Assembly (NCBI GenBank): GCA_018873245.2
Contig: JAEMBT020000008.1
Location: forward strand, 10,949,172 to 11,013,171
Direction of reading: 5' to 3'
Origin: Archegozetes longisetosus
Taxonomy: Eukaryota > Arthropoda > Arachnida > Sarcoptiformes > Trhypochthoniidae
DNA length: 64,000 bases
The stretch's first letter is position 1. Every line of letters starts with the position of its first letter. Of this stretch, positions 48,226-59,299 are shown one piece after another. Both the position numbers and the translations under genes were made by a program. The notes below the pieces were generated by a model. The model was given only the letters and a program-made list of their open reading frames with translations, made no database searches and had not been told where the DNA came from.

Positions 48226-48929
48226 CCCTTCAGCTGAACATTGAGAAAAATAACATAAAGTGAACGATGGGGTTTCTTTCGACCCCAAATAAAAGTAATT
48301 CTCAGGCCAAAACAAACCAAAATAAGCTTAGTCCTTTGAGAGTAAGGATTCACTCTTAAGTGAGTGAGCGATGCTTGTATATACTTTTACTATTGTATTT
48401 ACTATAACTTTGAATTACATTCCTAAGCGAAAGAAATAACCTTTATTCAATGGTTATCAATACTTATTACATTTTGGTATGTTTGAAGACATAGTATGTT
48501 TAGTATGTTTACAGGATATTTATTCATCAAATAGCTCTTCATAATCGCTGCATGAACAATTTTTGCAATATAAAAATCTATGTTCATTGCATATAAGTTT
48601 ATTACATGATGCGCAACACACATTAGTTTTTCATCAATGTGTTAATCCGATTTAGTGAAACTTATTTCTTAATTCCCAGTGCGTGTATTTATGTTCAGTG
48701 TATGTAGGGAAAGCCTCTATTTGAGGGTCTATAGAAACTAATGTAAACTTTTTATGACGTAGAGTGAACTGTGGGGTATTTTGAGTCCCAAGCAAAATTG
48801 AGTAATTATTACGTAATGATTATATACATATTACCACTTAATAGCTTGATATTTTATTCTTTAATCATCACTAGTGGCATATAAAAAATAACAGGACTGT
48901 TGATGCCGTAGTTTTGTTGCAAAATAATG
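48226..48929 (-). mobile_element. Inverted, internally deleted piggyBac copy
   Basis: 48226-48640 is the reverse complement of the 3' end of the full-length neighbour, including the last transposase codons. 48640-48929 is the reverse complement of its 5' region (about 48980-49250). The join removes nearly all of the transposase. Its own 5' tip is missing: the copy stops exactly at a TTAA that lies about 48 bp inside a complete 5' end. Confidence 0.8.
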
Positions 48930-49415
48930 TTAACCCTTCAGCTGAACCGTGGGATAAATTCTACCCCATACATTCTTTAACATTATTTTGCAACAAAACT
49001 ACGGCATCAACAGTCCTGTTATTTTTTATATGCCACTAGTGATGATTAAAGAATAAAAATATCAAGCATTACGTAATAGTTACTCAATTTTGCTTGGGAC
49101 TCAAAATACCCTACAGTTCACTCTACGTTATAAAAAGTTTACATTAGTTACTATGGACCCTCAAATAGAGGCTTTCCCTACATACACTGAACATAAATAC
49201 ACGCACTGGGAATTAAGAAATAAATTTCACTAAATCGGATTAACACATTGATGACAAATATGCACACAGGTGTGTATGCGTATGTATACGCACATATAAA
49301 TGCACTGAAAAACTAAAACAAAAACCTAAACTTCACTCTCAAATATAGGTTGTTTCAATAGTTACAGATACCAATCGTACAGTTTCATAAAACTTTTTCA
49401 GTGCTTACTTATAAA

Positions 49416-51147
49416 ATGTCTCGACGTAACAAATATCTAAGTGAAGCTCAAATTCAAGAATATGTAAATTCAGTTTTATCTGATGATGACATAAATGATG
49501 ATTCTTATAGTGATGAAGTTGATGAATGCAATGAAAGTGAACACAATACTGACACTGAGAGTGAAAGCGAATGTCAACAAAATTTGAGCATAGATAATAT
49601 AATTAATGGTGGTAGCTGGAAAGGAAAAAATGGTAGATTGTGGTCTAAGCGTCCGTATCCTACAAGTAAAACAAGACCACAGAATATTATACGTAGCAAA
49701 TGTGGTGCTACAAGTTTTCTAAAGATGCGAAAACACCATTTGATGCATTTAGACTTTTTGTTATTGAAGATATGATTGATACAATTACTTTGCATACAAA
49801 TGAAGAAATACAACGACAACATAATCTGAGCTCTCGACAAAGTTACTCTAAGGAAACTAATAGCGTAGAAATAACCGCGCTTATAGGTTTGTTGTATCTC
49901 TGTGGTGTATGCAAATCTGCTCATGAAAACGTGATTGATTTGTGGGATAATAATGGATTTGGTCGCGATATATTTCGTACAACAATGAACTTAAGACGCT
50001 CTCAATTTATTTTGCGATGTCTTAGATTTGACGATAAAGAAACTCGAAATCATAGGCGTGAAAGTGATAAGTTAGCAGCAATAAGAGATATATGGGATAG
50101 TTTTATAAGCAACTGTAAAAGATGTTATACTTTGTCTGAATGTGCGACAATTGATGAAATGTTACGTGCTTTTCGTGGTCGTTGCGGTTTTCGTCAGTAT
50201 ATGCCTAATAAACCCGCAAAATATGGGATAAAAATTTTTATGATATGTGATTCCACCAGCAATTACATGTACGATGCAATGATATATACAGGGAAAGAAC
50301 CAAACGGTGATACAGCAAAGGGGTTACCTTCAAATGTTGTGCTAAAACTTACCGAAAGCATAAAAAATTCTGTGAGAAACGTTACAATGGATAATTGGTT
50401 TACTTCTATTCCATTAGCAGAAGCAATGTTACTACGTAAGCTTACAATTGTAAGTACATTGAAAAAAATAAAACTGAAGTACCTTTAGCTTTTCAACCAC
50501 ACAAATCAAGGGATCAACACAGTAGTTTATTTGCTTTCGGCAAAGATATGACACTCGTCTCATATGTACCCAAGAAGAATAAAGTCGTTTGTTTGCTCAG
50601 CACAATGCATTACGATGCGTCTATAAATAATGCAAATAAGAAACCAGAAATCATCGAGTTTTATAATGAAACAAAGTCTGGAGTGGATACTTTAGATCAT
50701 ATGTGTATTACGTATACAACAGGTAGAGGTACCCGTCCGTGGCCGCTTTGTATATTTTATTGCATCTTGGACATTATTGGAGTGAATGCATTTGTACTGA
50801 TGAAGAGTAACACTGAAGACAATACAGTAAAACGAAGGCATTTCATTTAATCATTAGGCCAATCGCTGATTGAAACTCATATAAAAGAAAGACTATTACG
50901 TAGAAATATTCCCCGTTCATTACGCGCTTTAGGAAAGAGAATATTAGGTGTTGAATATGAAGATGAATGTGAAAAACAAGCAAAACAACCAAAAATTAAC
51001 GGTCGATGTGCAGAATGTGATAGATCAAAAGATAAAAAAACTAATGTGTGTTGCGCATCATGTAATAAACTTATATGCAATGAACATAGATTTTTATATT
51101 GCAAAAATTGTTCATGCAGCGATTATGAAGAGCTATTTGATGAATAA
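49416..51147 (+). pseudogene. piggyBac transposase, broken
   Basis: Cut-and-paste transposase of the DDD type. In order: an acidic N-terminus (MSRRNKYLSEAQIQEYV then Asp/Ser-rich); the core with ATIDEMLRAFRGRCGFRQYM (first catalytic Asp), YGIKIFMICDS, and VTMDNWFTSIPLAEAM (second Asp); then SGVDTLDHMC (third Asp); and a C-terminal Cys-rich zinc finger (GRCAECDRSKDKKTNVCCAS to YCKNCSC). All three catalytic Asp are kept. The frame is broken about three times (near 49700-49770, about 50470 and about 50850), so no full protein is made. The sequence is close in style to the classic moth piggyBac. The start is the ATG at 49416, before SRRNK. Confidence 0.9.
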
Positions 51148-51491
51148 ATATCCTGTAAACATACTAAACATACTATGTCTTCAAACATACCAAAATGTAA
51201 TAAGTATTGATAATCATTGAATAAAGGTTATTTCTTTCGCTTAGGAATGTAATTCAAAGTTATAGTAAATACAATAGTAAAAGTATATACAAGCATCGCT
51301 CACTCACTTAAGAGTGAATCCTTACTCTCAAAGGACTAAGCTTATTTTGGTTTGTTTTGGCCTGAGAATTACTTTTATTTGGGGTCGAAAGAAACCCCAT
51401 CGTTCACTTTATGTTATTTTTCTCAATGTTCAGCTGAAGGATTAAATTAACTTTGTCAAAAAATCAATTTTTTTTATTAAAATAACATTGC

Positions 51492-51595
51492 TATACTCGA
51501 GTAACCAAATTTTTTTTCTTGATTATTGTGTCTCTATATATTATCTATAATTATAATTAATAAAAGTTTTGGTTACTTGAGTATAACACAGTACA
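51492..51595. repeat. 104-bp hairpin
   Basis: TATACTCGAGTAACCAAA pairs with TTTTGGTTACTTGAGTATA across an AT-rich loop. TA flanks are compatible with a small Tc1/mariner MITE. Confidence 0.6.
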
Positions 51596-51907
51596 TTTTA
51601 TTAAAAAGTATTAAAAACTAAAATATACACATTAAAATTTTATATTTTAAAATTCTTTAATATGAAAAATATTCTCATTTGTATCAAAAATATAATGCAA
51701 AAGATATTTTTATTCTATGTATTACTGTTAAAAAGTTATGACAACTCTTATTGTTTTTATAAAGATCAACAGTGTACTATTTCCTATTATGCTAGCCTTA
51801 CATAACATATATCATTATTTACAATTTTCTATTCTTAATCATATGTAAAAGTTTCATTTAATTTAATAAACATAATCATGTTATCCGAGAAGGTCCTTTC
51901 AAAGTAT

Positions 51908-52116
51908 AGTCGAGAAGAGATTTTTGCACCTTAGGGAGACTATTGTGCAATATGTTGATTATCCCTGTAAAGTAGTATTTTATCAATATATGCGCAAATG
52001 TTCAAATTTTGTACTATAAACAAATTCAATGCTTTTTATACGAACAGATTTTTTGACTGCTTATTAACTACGAAGGTTGAAAGTAGTCTCCCTAAGATGC
52101 AAAAATCTCTTCTAAG
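51908..52116. repeat. Small palindromic MITE
   Basis: GAGATTTTTGCACCTTAGGG (left) pairs with its near-complement at 52083-52113. It directly abuts the next inverted repeat. Confidence 0.6.
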
Positions 52117-52766
52117 TTAAAAGTTATAGTCGGCCTAACCTCAGGTTTGGTCTTAGGCTGAGGCTAAAGCCTAAACTTTTCGTGATTGTGAGGCCTAAAG
52201 ACTAAGCCTAAGACTATGAAGTTATGAGGAGGCTAAGCCTACAGCCTAGGTCTTAGTCTGGTCAGGTTAACCTCTTGGTCTCCAAATATACAAATTATTA
52301 AACATAAATAAAAACTCCCAAACAAAGTGAAAAGACCGCTTTCAAATAACATAGGAATGCCGTGTCAAATTACAAGTATTGCACTTTCAATGTTGAAATG
52401 TTTTGTATACAAAGCGTTCTTATTGGACTTTAAAGTATTATGATTGCTTGCAATTAAATTATAATTAAACTGTATTTTTAGTGCAATTTAGAATCGCAGT
52501 TGAAGTTTCTTAAAAATGAATATAAGCATAGCTTCCTTTTGCACTGTATTTTAACTATCTAATCAAGAATACATAATATATCATTTATTATTTGCTTAAT
52601 TATTTAATTAAGAATATTTGTAAGAGGGTTCTCGCATAGGAGACTAAGAGGTTAAACTGAAGTTAAGGCTTTTGGTCTGAGGTTAAGCCTAAAGACCAAG
52701 AGGTTGAGAGCAGCCTAAGGCTAAAGACTACGCATTAGGATTAGTTTTAGGCTTTGATTTTTAACT
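52115..52766. repeat. Inverted repeat rich in AGGCTAAGCCT-type units
   Basis: The ends AAGTTAAAAGTTATAG and (from the right) GAGTTAAAAATCAAAG pair loosely. Inside both arms, short units such as AGGCCTAAAGACTAAGCCTA and GGTCTTAGGCTGAGG recur in both orientations (about 52130-52280 and 52640-52755). The centre is plain AT-rich DNA. Non-coding; class unknown. Confidence 0.6.
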
Positions 52767-53503
52767 CCATTTCTCAGTATTAAAAGAAATTTTTTGAATT
52801 TTTTATCTGGGAATACTTTCACTTCTTTTTAAAGATACGTTTATTGTATATTTGGAAACTTTTTCCTAATTTTTTATTTTATAGCTGTTTTCAAAAATTT
52901 CGTTAAACTATAATTGAATTCTTAAACATTTGAACTAAATGATAGAATAAATAGTTGACAACTAAACTTAGTACTAAGGCTCTAAGAAAATCAGTTAATA
53001 ATAAGAAAAATATGTTTTCGTTATAGATACATAGATTTCAATCCTCAACTGAAATAAATGCCCCTAATCTATCTTTGATAATGAAAAGACTTATTGAGTA
53101 TTTACAAAAGAGTATTGCATCTTGTATAGAGCAAGCCTTTGTTGCTTTTCAAATTTAGACCAAAGGCACTTGCTGCAGTCTTAAAATGCACGCTTCTCTA
53201 AAGGGAGTTCAAAAGGTTTTCGTTATATTTAGATCAGTATAGAAATAATAATATGGTATCAGATATACTCATATGATTTTTAGAAAACAGCCATCTAATT
53301 AATTTGTAGTAGAAGATAGAAAATTATAAACTTATATTTTCATATAAATTTCTAGTCATTATTAAAAAAATTTTCGATCGCTACTTTATAAAATTTTTAG
53401 GTGATCAAAATAATTTATAGTGTGGATCAATAAGGTTTTACTTAATTATTCTTTAAAAATAAAGTTGCCTAAACGTTGATTTATTAATTTTTAATGCAAA
53501 TCT

Positions 53504-53735
53504 TTAAAAATTCTATCTCCTCCCAGTTATTGTATTTATGAAAACTTCTTTTTGCTTCGATTCTACTCTTCACAAGCTATAACTTGATACCCATTTCGAG
53601 ATGATGGAAACAATTTTGTATTTTTATATGTCAATTTCAAAATACTACATCTCCTCTCAGCCATTATATTTTTGAAAAATTCTTTTCGATTCTATACTTC
53701 ATAAGCTTTAATTCGATGCACATGTTGACATGGTT
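53504..53735. repeat. Tandem duplication, two units of about 100-130 bp
   Basis: Unit 1 (about 53504-53620) and unit 2 (about 53637-53735) share the order CTCCTCnCAG, TTTATGAAAA/TTTTTGAAAA, CGATTCTA, TCA(C/T)AAGCT. It lies upstream of the first UGT gene. Confidence 0.6.
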
Positions 53736-53783
53736 AACGATTAGGGCAGGTACCTATATGTTTATGATTAACTCCTATGAAAA

Positions 53784-53993
53784 CTGAACAAACATTCGTT
53801 TAATCTAGTGATTGTCAATATTAAGCCTTGTCTTGACCTTTAACTGAGTGACGTATAAAACTCTCCATAAATGTATTAAACTTCAGGCATCAAATGATAA
53901 GAAAATATTTAAATACAATTCATTTCAACTCTGATTAACACTACCAGCGCAGCATTTGGACTAAGATTAAAATCAAGTTAAATCTCTAATATA
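53784..53993 (+). promoter_or_regulatory. Promoter region of UGT 1
   Basis: This 210-bp region is shared with the region upstream of UGT 2 (57255-57484), interrupted by small indels. A TATA-like AATATTTAAAT at 53904-53914 is followed within about 20-35 bp by the shared TCATTTCAACTCTGATTA, where transcription probably begins. An upstream shared block, GCATCAAATGATAAGAAAAT, may hold regulatory sites. Inferred from conservation between the paralogues. Confidence 0.5.
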
Positions 53994-55550
53994 ATGTCTA
54001 AAAATTTGACAATATTATTCTTTCCAGTGGAAGGTGTGGGTCATGTCAATGCTTGTATTGGTCTTGCAGAATGTCTTAAAGATCGTGGTCATAAAATTGT
54101 ATTCGTGATAGATCACTCATTTAAAGGAGAACTAATTAAATATGGATTTATAGAAGAAATACTGAACGAACCGGACGGGGAAAAGATTGAAAAATCTGGA
54201 GAGCACATTGCCAAAAATTTGCTCAAATCTGGAATACTTTCAGGAATGTCATCATTAGAAAAAAAGGAATTAATGTCAAAGGATACCTACTCCATAAAGT
54301 TTTTGGAAAAAGTGAAAATCGGCGAATTGAATCTTAAAGCCATTATCGAGAAACATAAACCTGATATTTATATTATAGAACATTTCATAAGCTCTCCATC
54401 ACTAATCTATTCAGATAAGCCATGGATTTTCATATTCAGTGCAAATCCATTGTTTGTTTTGGATGATGGGAGAACACCTCCAGGATTCTCAGGTATTTAT
54501 TCTCTAATCAAACTTAAATAATTAACTTGATTTAACATTTGATCGCATAAGCTTTTCATATAAAAATCATTAGAACCTCAATAACTTGTTATGAAACAAG
54601 TTTGTCACTTTTGAGTAAAACAATTGTTTCATGCTATCCAATCAATTGTTAGGTTTCATAAAATTTAACATCTTTTTGAGTACACAATCATAACAATGAA
54701 ATGAATTAGTGAACTGATTATTAGTTCATATTTTAAATAATGTACTTTGATATTAGGTTATCCTTCGAATGGAGATAAAGCTGAATGGGAAAAGTTTAGA
54801 AAAGTATCAAATAGATACGAATCTGTGAAAATTGAATATAATAAATGGATGGTAGAGAATGGATATCCAGAAGTAACTGGTAATCTATGTATTCCCCATT
54901 CACCATACCTTAACATATATGCGTTTCCTGAAGAATTGGATTATACAGATATCAGACCATTATCTGAAAAATGGTTAAGAATCGATGCCTTTATGAGAAA
55001 AGGAGAGCTAGAGTTCAAACTTCCAGAAAAGCTATCCAAAAGTAAAGATAATTTGAGCAAATTAATATATCTTTCTTTGGGATCTGTGGGCTCAGCAGAC
55101 GTTAAGCTCATGAAGAGATTAGTAGAAATTCTATCGAAATGTGAACATAAGTTCATTGTATCGAAAGGACTCTTTGGAGATCAGTATGAATTGGCAGATA
55201 ATATGTGGGGTGATAATTCTGTTCCTCAAACGAAAGTTTTACCATTAGTTGATTTGGTGATAGCTCACGGAGGAAATAATACAGTTACAGAAACATTTTC
55301 TTTTGGTAAACCAATGATTGTAATGCCTTTATTTGCCGATCAATTCGATAACGCTCAGAGAATTGATGAAAAAAGATTTGGCATTCGACTCGATCCTTAC
55401 AATTTTACTGAAGAAGAATTACTCACAGGTATTGATAAACTTTTGAACGATACAGAATTAAATGAAAAATTAGCTGCTACTTCAAAACGAATGCTCAACT
55501 CTGATAGCCTGATAAAAGCATCGGAACTAATAGAAAACTTCGTGAACTAA
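53994..55550 (+). CDS. UDP-glycosyltransferase (bacterial-like mite family), copy 1
   Basis: Transfers a sugar from a UDP-sugar to small lipophilic acceptors, usually for detoxification; acceptor unknown. Exon 1 53994-54492, intron 54493-54756 (264 bp, phase 1, CAG/GTATTT to TTAG/G), exon 2 54757-55550; 430 residues in all. The splice joins PPGFS to GYPSNGDKAEW, restoring the motif usual in mite UGTs. Seen: the catalytic-type His17 in GVGHVNAC near the N-terminus, and the UDP-binding block VLPLVDLVIAHGGNN with His337, then PLFADQFDN with the Asp-Gln pair that contacts the sugar. There is no signal peptide and no C-terminal membrane anchor, unlike animal ER UGTs, so a cytosolic enzyme is inferred. 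This cytosolic bacterial-like type is known in spider mites as a horizontally acquired family. Tandem partner 57485-60780. Confidence 0.92.
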
Positions 55551-57254
55551 TTTTTCAGTTCTTAGGGAGTGAAATATAACAAGATTGTAATTTTAAGAAC
55601 TTATACCTAACTGTTATATTTGTTAATTATTTGAATTCTATTGTACGCATTTAGTTATCATTTAATAATTGAATTAAATGGTTATCACTGTAAACAATTA
55701 AAATAGTTTAATTAACAATTGAATTAATTTGAAATAAGTTTTATCGTAATTTTCATGAAATTTCGAATTGTGGTCCAACAAAATAGAATTTATTGGCTAC
55801 GGCACTGTCCTGCAGTCATTAAATTTGAGGTGTTATTGAGTTAATAATAGCTTACGCGATATTACACATCAATTTCATCATATCTTTAGTTCTTCATAAA
55901 TTGTTTTCTAGTTTAATTAGACTTAATATGACATTAGGCCAAATACACTTCAATGACTCTCATTCATTCACATATTTCGAATCACGTAATCAAAGTATTA
56001 AAACAGAATATGAACATTCATTAGACCAAATGCACTCAAACAAAACAGTATTATATTAGAGATAAGATTTTAGTGCAAATTAAGTACAACCAACATTGAA
56101 TTTTATCAGAGATGTACTTATAAAGTTAGAAATTATATCCATCACTGTTAGCGTTAGCCCGAAAATCTCTGAAGATATGTATTTTTAAAAGATCTTTTTT
56201 ATAACAGCAATGCTGTAACCAGAAATTAGGTGAATAAGTTAAGGAAATAGGCTAAGTGGACACTAATTTTAGATTTGACTCAAATTATTGGGGATAAATG
56301 TCAGAATTGAGTCATTTTCATTATTTTAAGGCTAAACAATCAAATTTATAACTGAACTTAATTTGTTCGAAACGTTCAAAATTTCTTCAGTAAAATACTG
56401 AAACATCGAATAGTAAAAAAATTGTGGTCTTGCATATCCCCATCACCTTCACGTATAGTGCACGACAAATTTATCTTAAAATTTTGTTAATAATTTTATA
56501 ATTATCATAGTCTTAATTGAGATTTAAAATGTATAATACAAGAACTTTGAAGGAAAATTTCTAACTTGACGTTTGAAACAAACTTCATACGAACGAGTTA
56601 CTAATTATTAAGAGAAAATTCGTATTTTTAATTAATATCAGTTAATTCGAATTACCCAATAACAGTTGTAAATTTACCTTCAATCTGTACACTGATTTTT
56701 GAATATCTTAAATATTTTCGAAATGATTCTCCAAGATAAAGTTGACAAATAGATAAACCTACTCTACAAACTAATGAGAAATTATTCAAAGAATTAATGC
56801 CTGTGCTATTTAAATATCAATTTTTAACATTGATAAATCGTTTAAACTTATGCATTACTAGTATTATATTTTCATTTCATCGCGAGTTAAAAACAGTTTC
56901 ATATCACTCTTAGTCTATCTAAAATTACTTTCTAATGTCCTCAATATTTCATAACAGCAAATATTTTGATATAACTATTAATTGAGAAAAGATTAGCTAA
57001 CAAAATTAATCTTATCTCTAAGCGAGTTAGGCAAACATATAAATTGAAATTGCTCTCATAAATTCATAAAACAACTATTCTCTGTAAGATTGAAATACAC
57101 AGCGATTTATAATCAACAATACTTATTTATTGATCATATTTATTTTAAAATTAAAATAAAATTCAATTAGAAAAAGTAAATCACTTATTTTATCAAATTT
57201 TGGATCAATAACTAATAAAAGTTAATTAGTCTAATCATAGAATAAAATTTGAAA
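55551..57254. other. Intergenic region between the UGT genes
   Basis: AT-rich; no gene or MITE recognised. No canonical AATAAA was seen close behind UGT 1. A short direct repeat (TTAGnCCAAATnCACT) occurs near 55935 and 56020. Confidence 0.5.
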
Positions 57255-57484
57255 ACTGAATAAACATACGTTTAATTTGATGATTGTCAGTATTAAGCCT
57301 TATCTTACTTGACCTTATATTGAGCAATGTAGAAAACTCCCCATAATTGTATTAAACTACGAGCATCAAATGATAAGAAAATATATAAATGCAGTTCATT
57401 TCAACTCTGATTAGCATTAGTAGTACAGCATTTGAAATAACGCTTAAACATAACTCTTGAAATCAAGCTAAATATACCCTAAAA
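57255..57484 (+). promoter_or_regulatory. Promoter region of UGT 2
   Basis: Counterpart of the UGT 1 promoter: shared GCATCAAATGATAAGAAAAT, a better TATA box (ATATATAAAT at 57381-57390), then TTCATTTCAACTCTGATTAG. The longer leader before the ATG has small insertions relative to copy 1. Confidence 0.5.
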
Positions 57485-59214
57485 ATGTCTAGAAGTTTGA
57501 CAATACTATTCGCTCCAATGGCAGGTGTTGGTCATGTCAACCCTTGTATTGGTCTTGCAGAATGTCTTAGAGATCGCGGTCACAAAATTATATTTGCAAT
57601 CGATCACTCATTCAAAGGAGTACCAGTTAAATATGGATTTATAGAAGAAATACTGAACGAACCGGATGAGGGAAAGGTTGAAAAACCTGGAGAACACGCT
57701 GCCAGAAGTATGCTCCAATCTGGAACGTTATCAGGAATGTCATCATTAGAAAAAATGAAATTAATGTCGAAGCAAACTCAATCTAATAGACTTTTGGTAA
57801 AAGCGAAAAACGACGAACTGATTCTCAAAGCTATTATTGAGAAGCATAAACCTGATATTTATATTATAGACCATTTCATAGGCTCTCCATCACTAATCTA
57901 TTCAGATAAGCCATGGATTCTCGTATTCAGTGCAAATCCATTGTTTATTTTGGATGATGAGAGAACACCTCCAGGATTCTCAGGTATTTATTCTCCAGTC
58001 AAACTTAAATAATTGACTCGATGTAACATTTAATTGTAAAAGTTCTATTGTACAGCAGTTGAAAAATATGACTTACCAGGTTTTTTAGGGTTTTCTAGTA
58101 GTAAAAATCAATAGATTTTGATGAAAACCTTTTTGAATAGACTAAATGTCGGGAACAACATTATGCTAGGTTGATGTTGATTTCTTGTAAACATAGGTGA
58201 GTTACTCAAGTAAATTCTGTCAGAGATGTTATGCCGTTCAGGTTCGAGCTCATAAACCTAAACGCATAACTGGGGACTAAAGTTAACTATTTATCCAGAA
58301 TTCTGAAACTAATATTCTATTAAATTATTAGTTATATTATACTTTGTTTGATTGAAATCTTTTATTTTCTTTAAAAATTATAAGTAATTAAAATAATATT
58401 TAATTAACAAATAGATAAAAAATATAAAATAGGACTTAGACGTGATTTGATTATTTGATTGATACATAAAAATGTTACAAACATATTTAAAAGTTCTCAC
58501 ATATTAAAAGATTTTACTTCTTTCTAACATTTACATTTACTTAGAGGCATAATGAGGTCCTCTTCTCAAGGCCTCCGCCAAAGACTGACTCTCTTTGCCA
58601 GTTTTTTAACATATCTTATATAAACAAAATAGATCTGAATTGTTATTCTTTTAAAATATGAGCTGCATTTCAAGCTAGCGATAATACAATGATAACCTTG
58701 AAAGCATTAGTAAAGCATACATTATAAAGATTTTAAAGATAACTGCTTGACAAACTATAGGAATGAGATTTAAAATCAAAGAATTTATATCTGCATCAGA
58801 GAAATTGAGTGAAAATTTTTAAAATTCTGACGAATGAACACTAAAATAGATGAAAAGTTAGACACTTATGTTTTTCACTCAAATATAGTTTGACTGAGAA
58901 CTACAGACCTAAAAACTCGAAAATTCTTGTTTTTCAAAAAATCATAACTTTTTTATCTTTAGGAACAAAATCATGATCTCGACATCAAACTGTAGATAAT
59001 TTGAATATTTATCAAGAAATTTCGTTAAAATTTCATATTGTACTAAATATAGTGAAAAAAAACCTGCTCGATTTATTATTTTGCATATTAGATCACGTAC
59101 GGTAATATTAATTCAACCTTTTACAAATTTTAGCTAGCCCTAAAAAGGGCTGCTTTGAATCAAAACTTAACTCAGTATCGAGTAATACTTCCACCTCTAA
59201 GAATGACTTCCTGT

Positions 59215-59299
<85 letters not shown>

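Larger units (their letters stand above)
48226..51441 (+). mobile_element. Composite piggyBac transposon
   Basis: TTAA flanks the whole (48222-48225 and 51442-51445). Both outer ends are 3'-type termini (CCCTTCAGCTGAACATTGAG). A 5'-type terminus (CCCTTCAGCTGAACCGTGGG) begins internally at 48934, also preceded by TTAA. The full-length element is therefore 48934-51441 (2,508 bp). To its left lies an inverted, internally deleted copy (48226-48929). The 3' ends match each other almost perfectly for about 415 bp, so the composite is young. Internal inverted motifs (GTGGGGTATTTTGAGTC) recur near the 5' end. Confidence 0.85.

Noticed and set aside
49574-49924. 116-codon minus frame
   Set aside because: It lies antisense to the piggyBac transposase.
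58226-58300. Family A repeat as a tRNA-derived SINE
   Set aside because: A B-box-like GGTTCGAGCT is present only in one copy, no A box lies upstream, and inverted ends plus a 5-bp duplication fit a MITE better.
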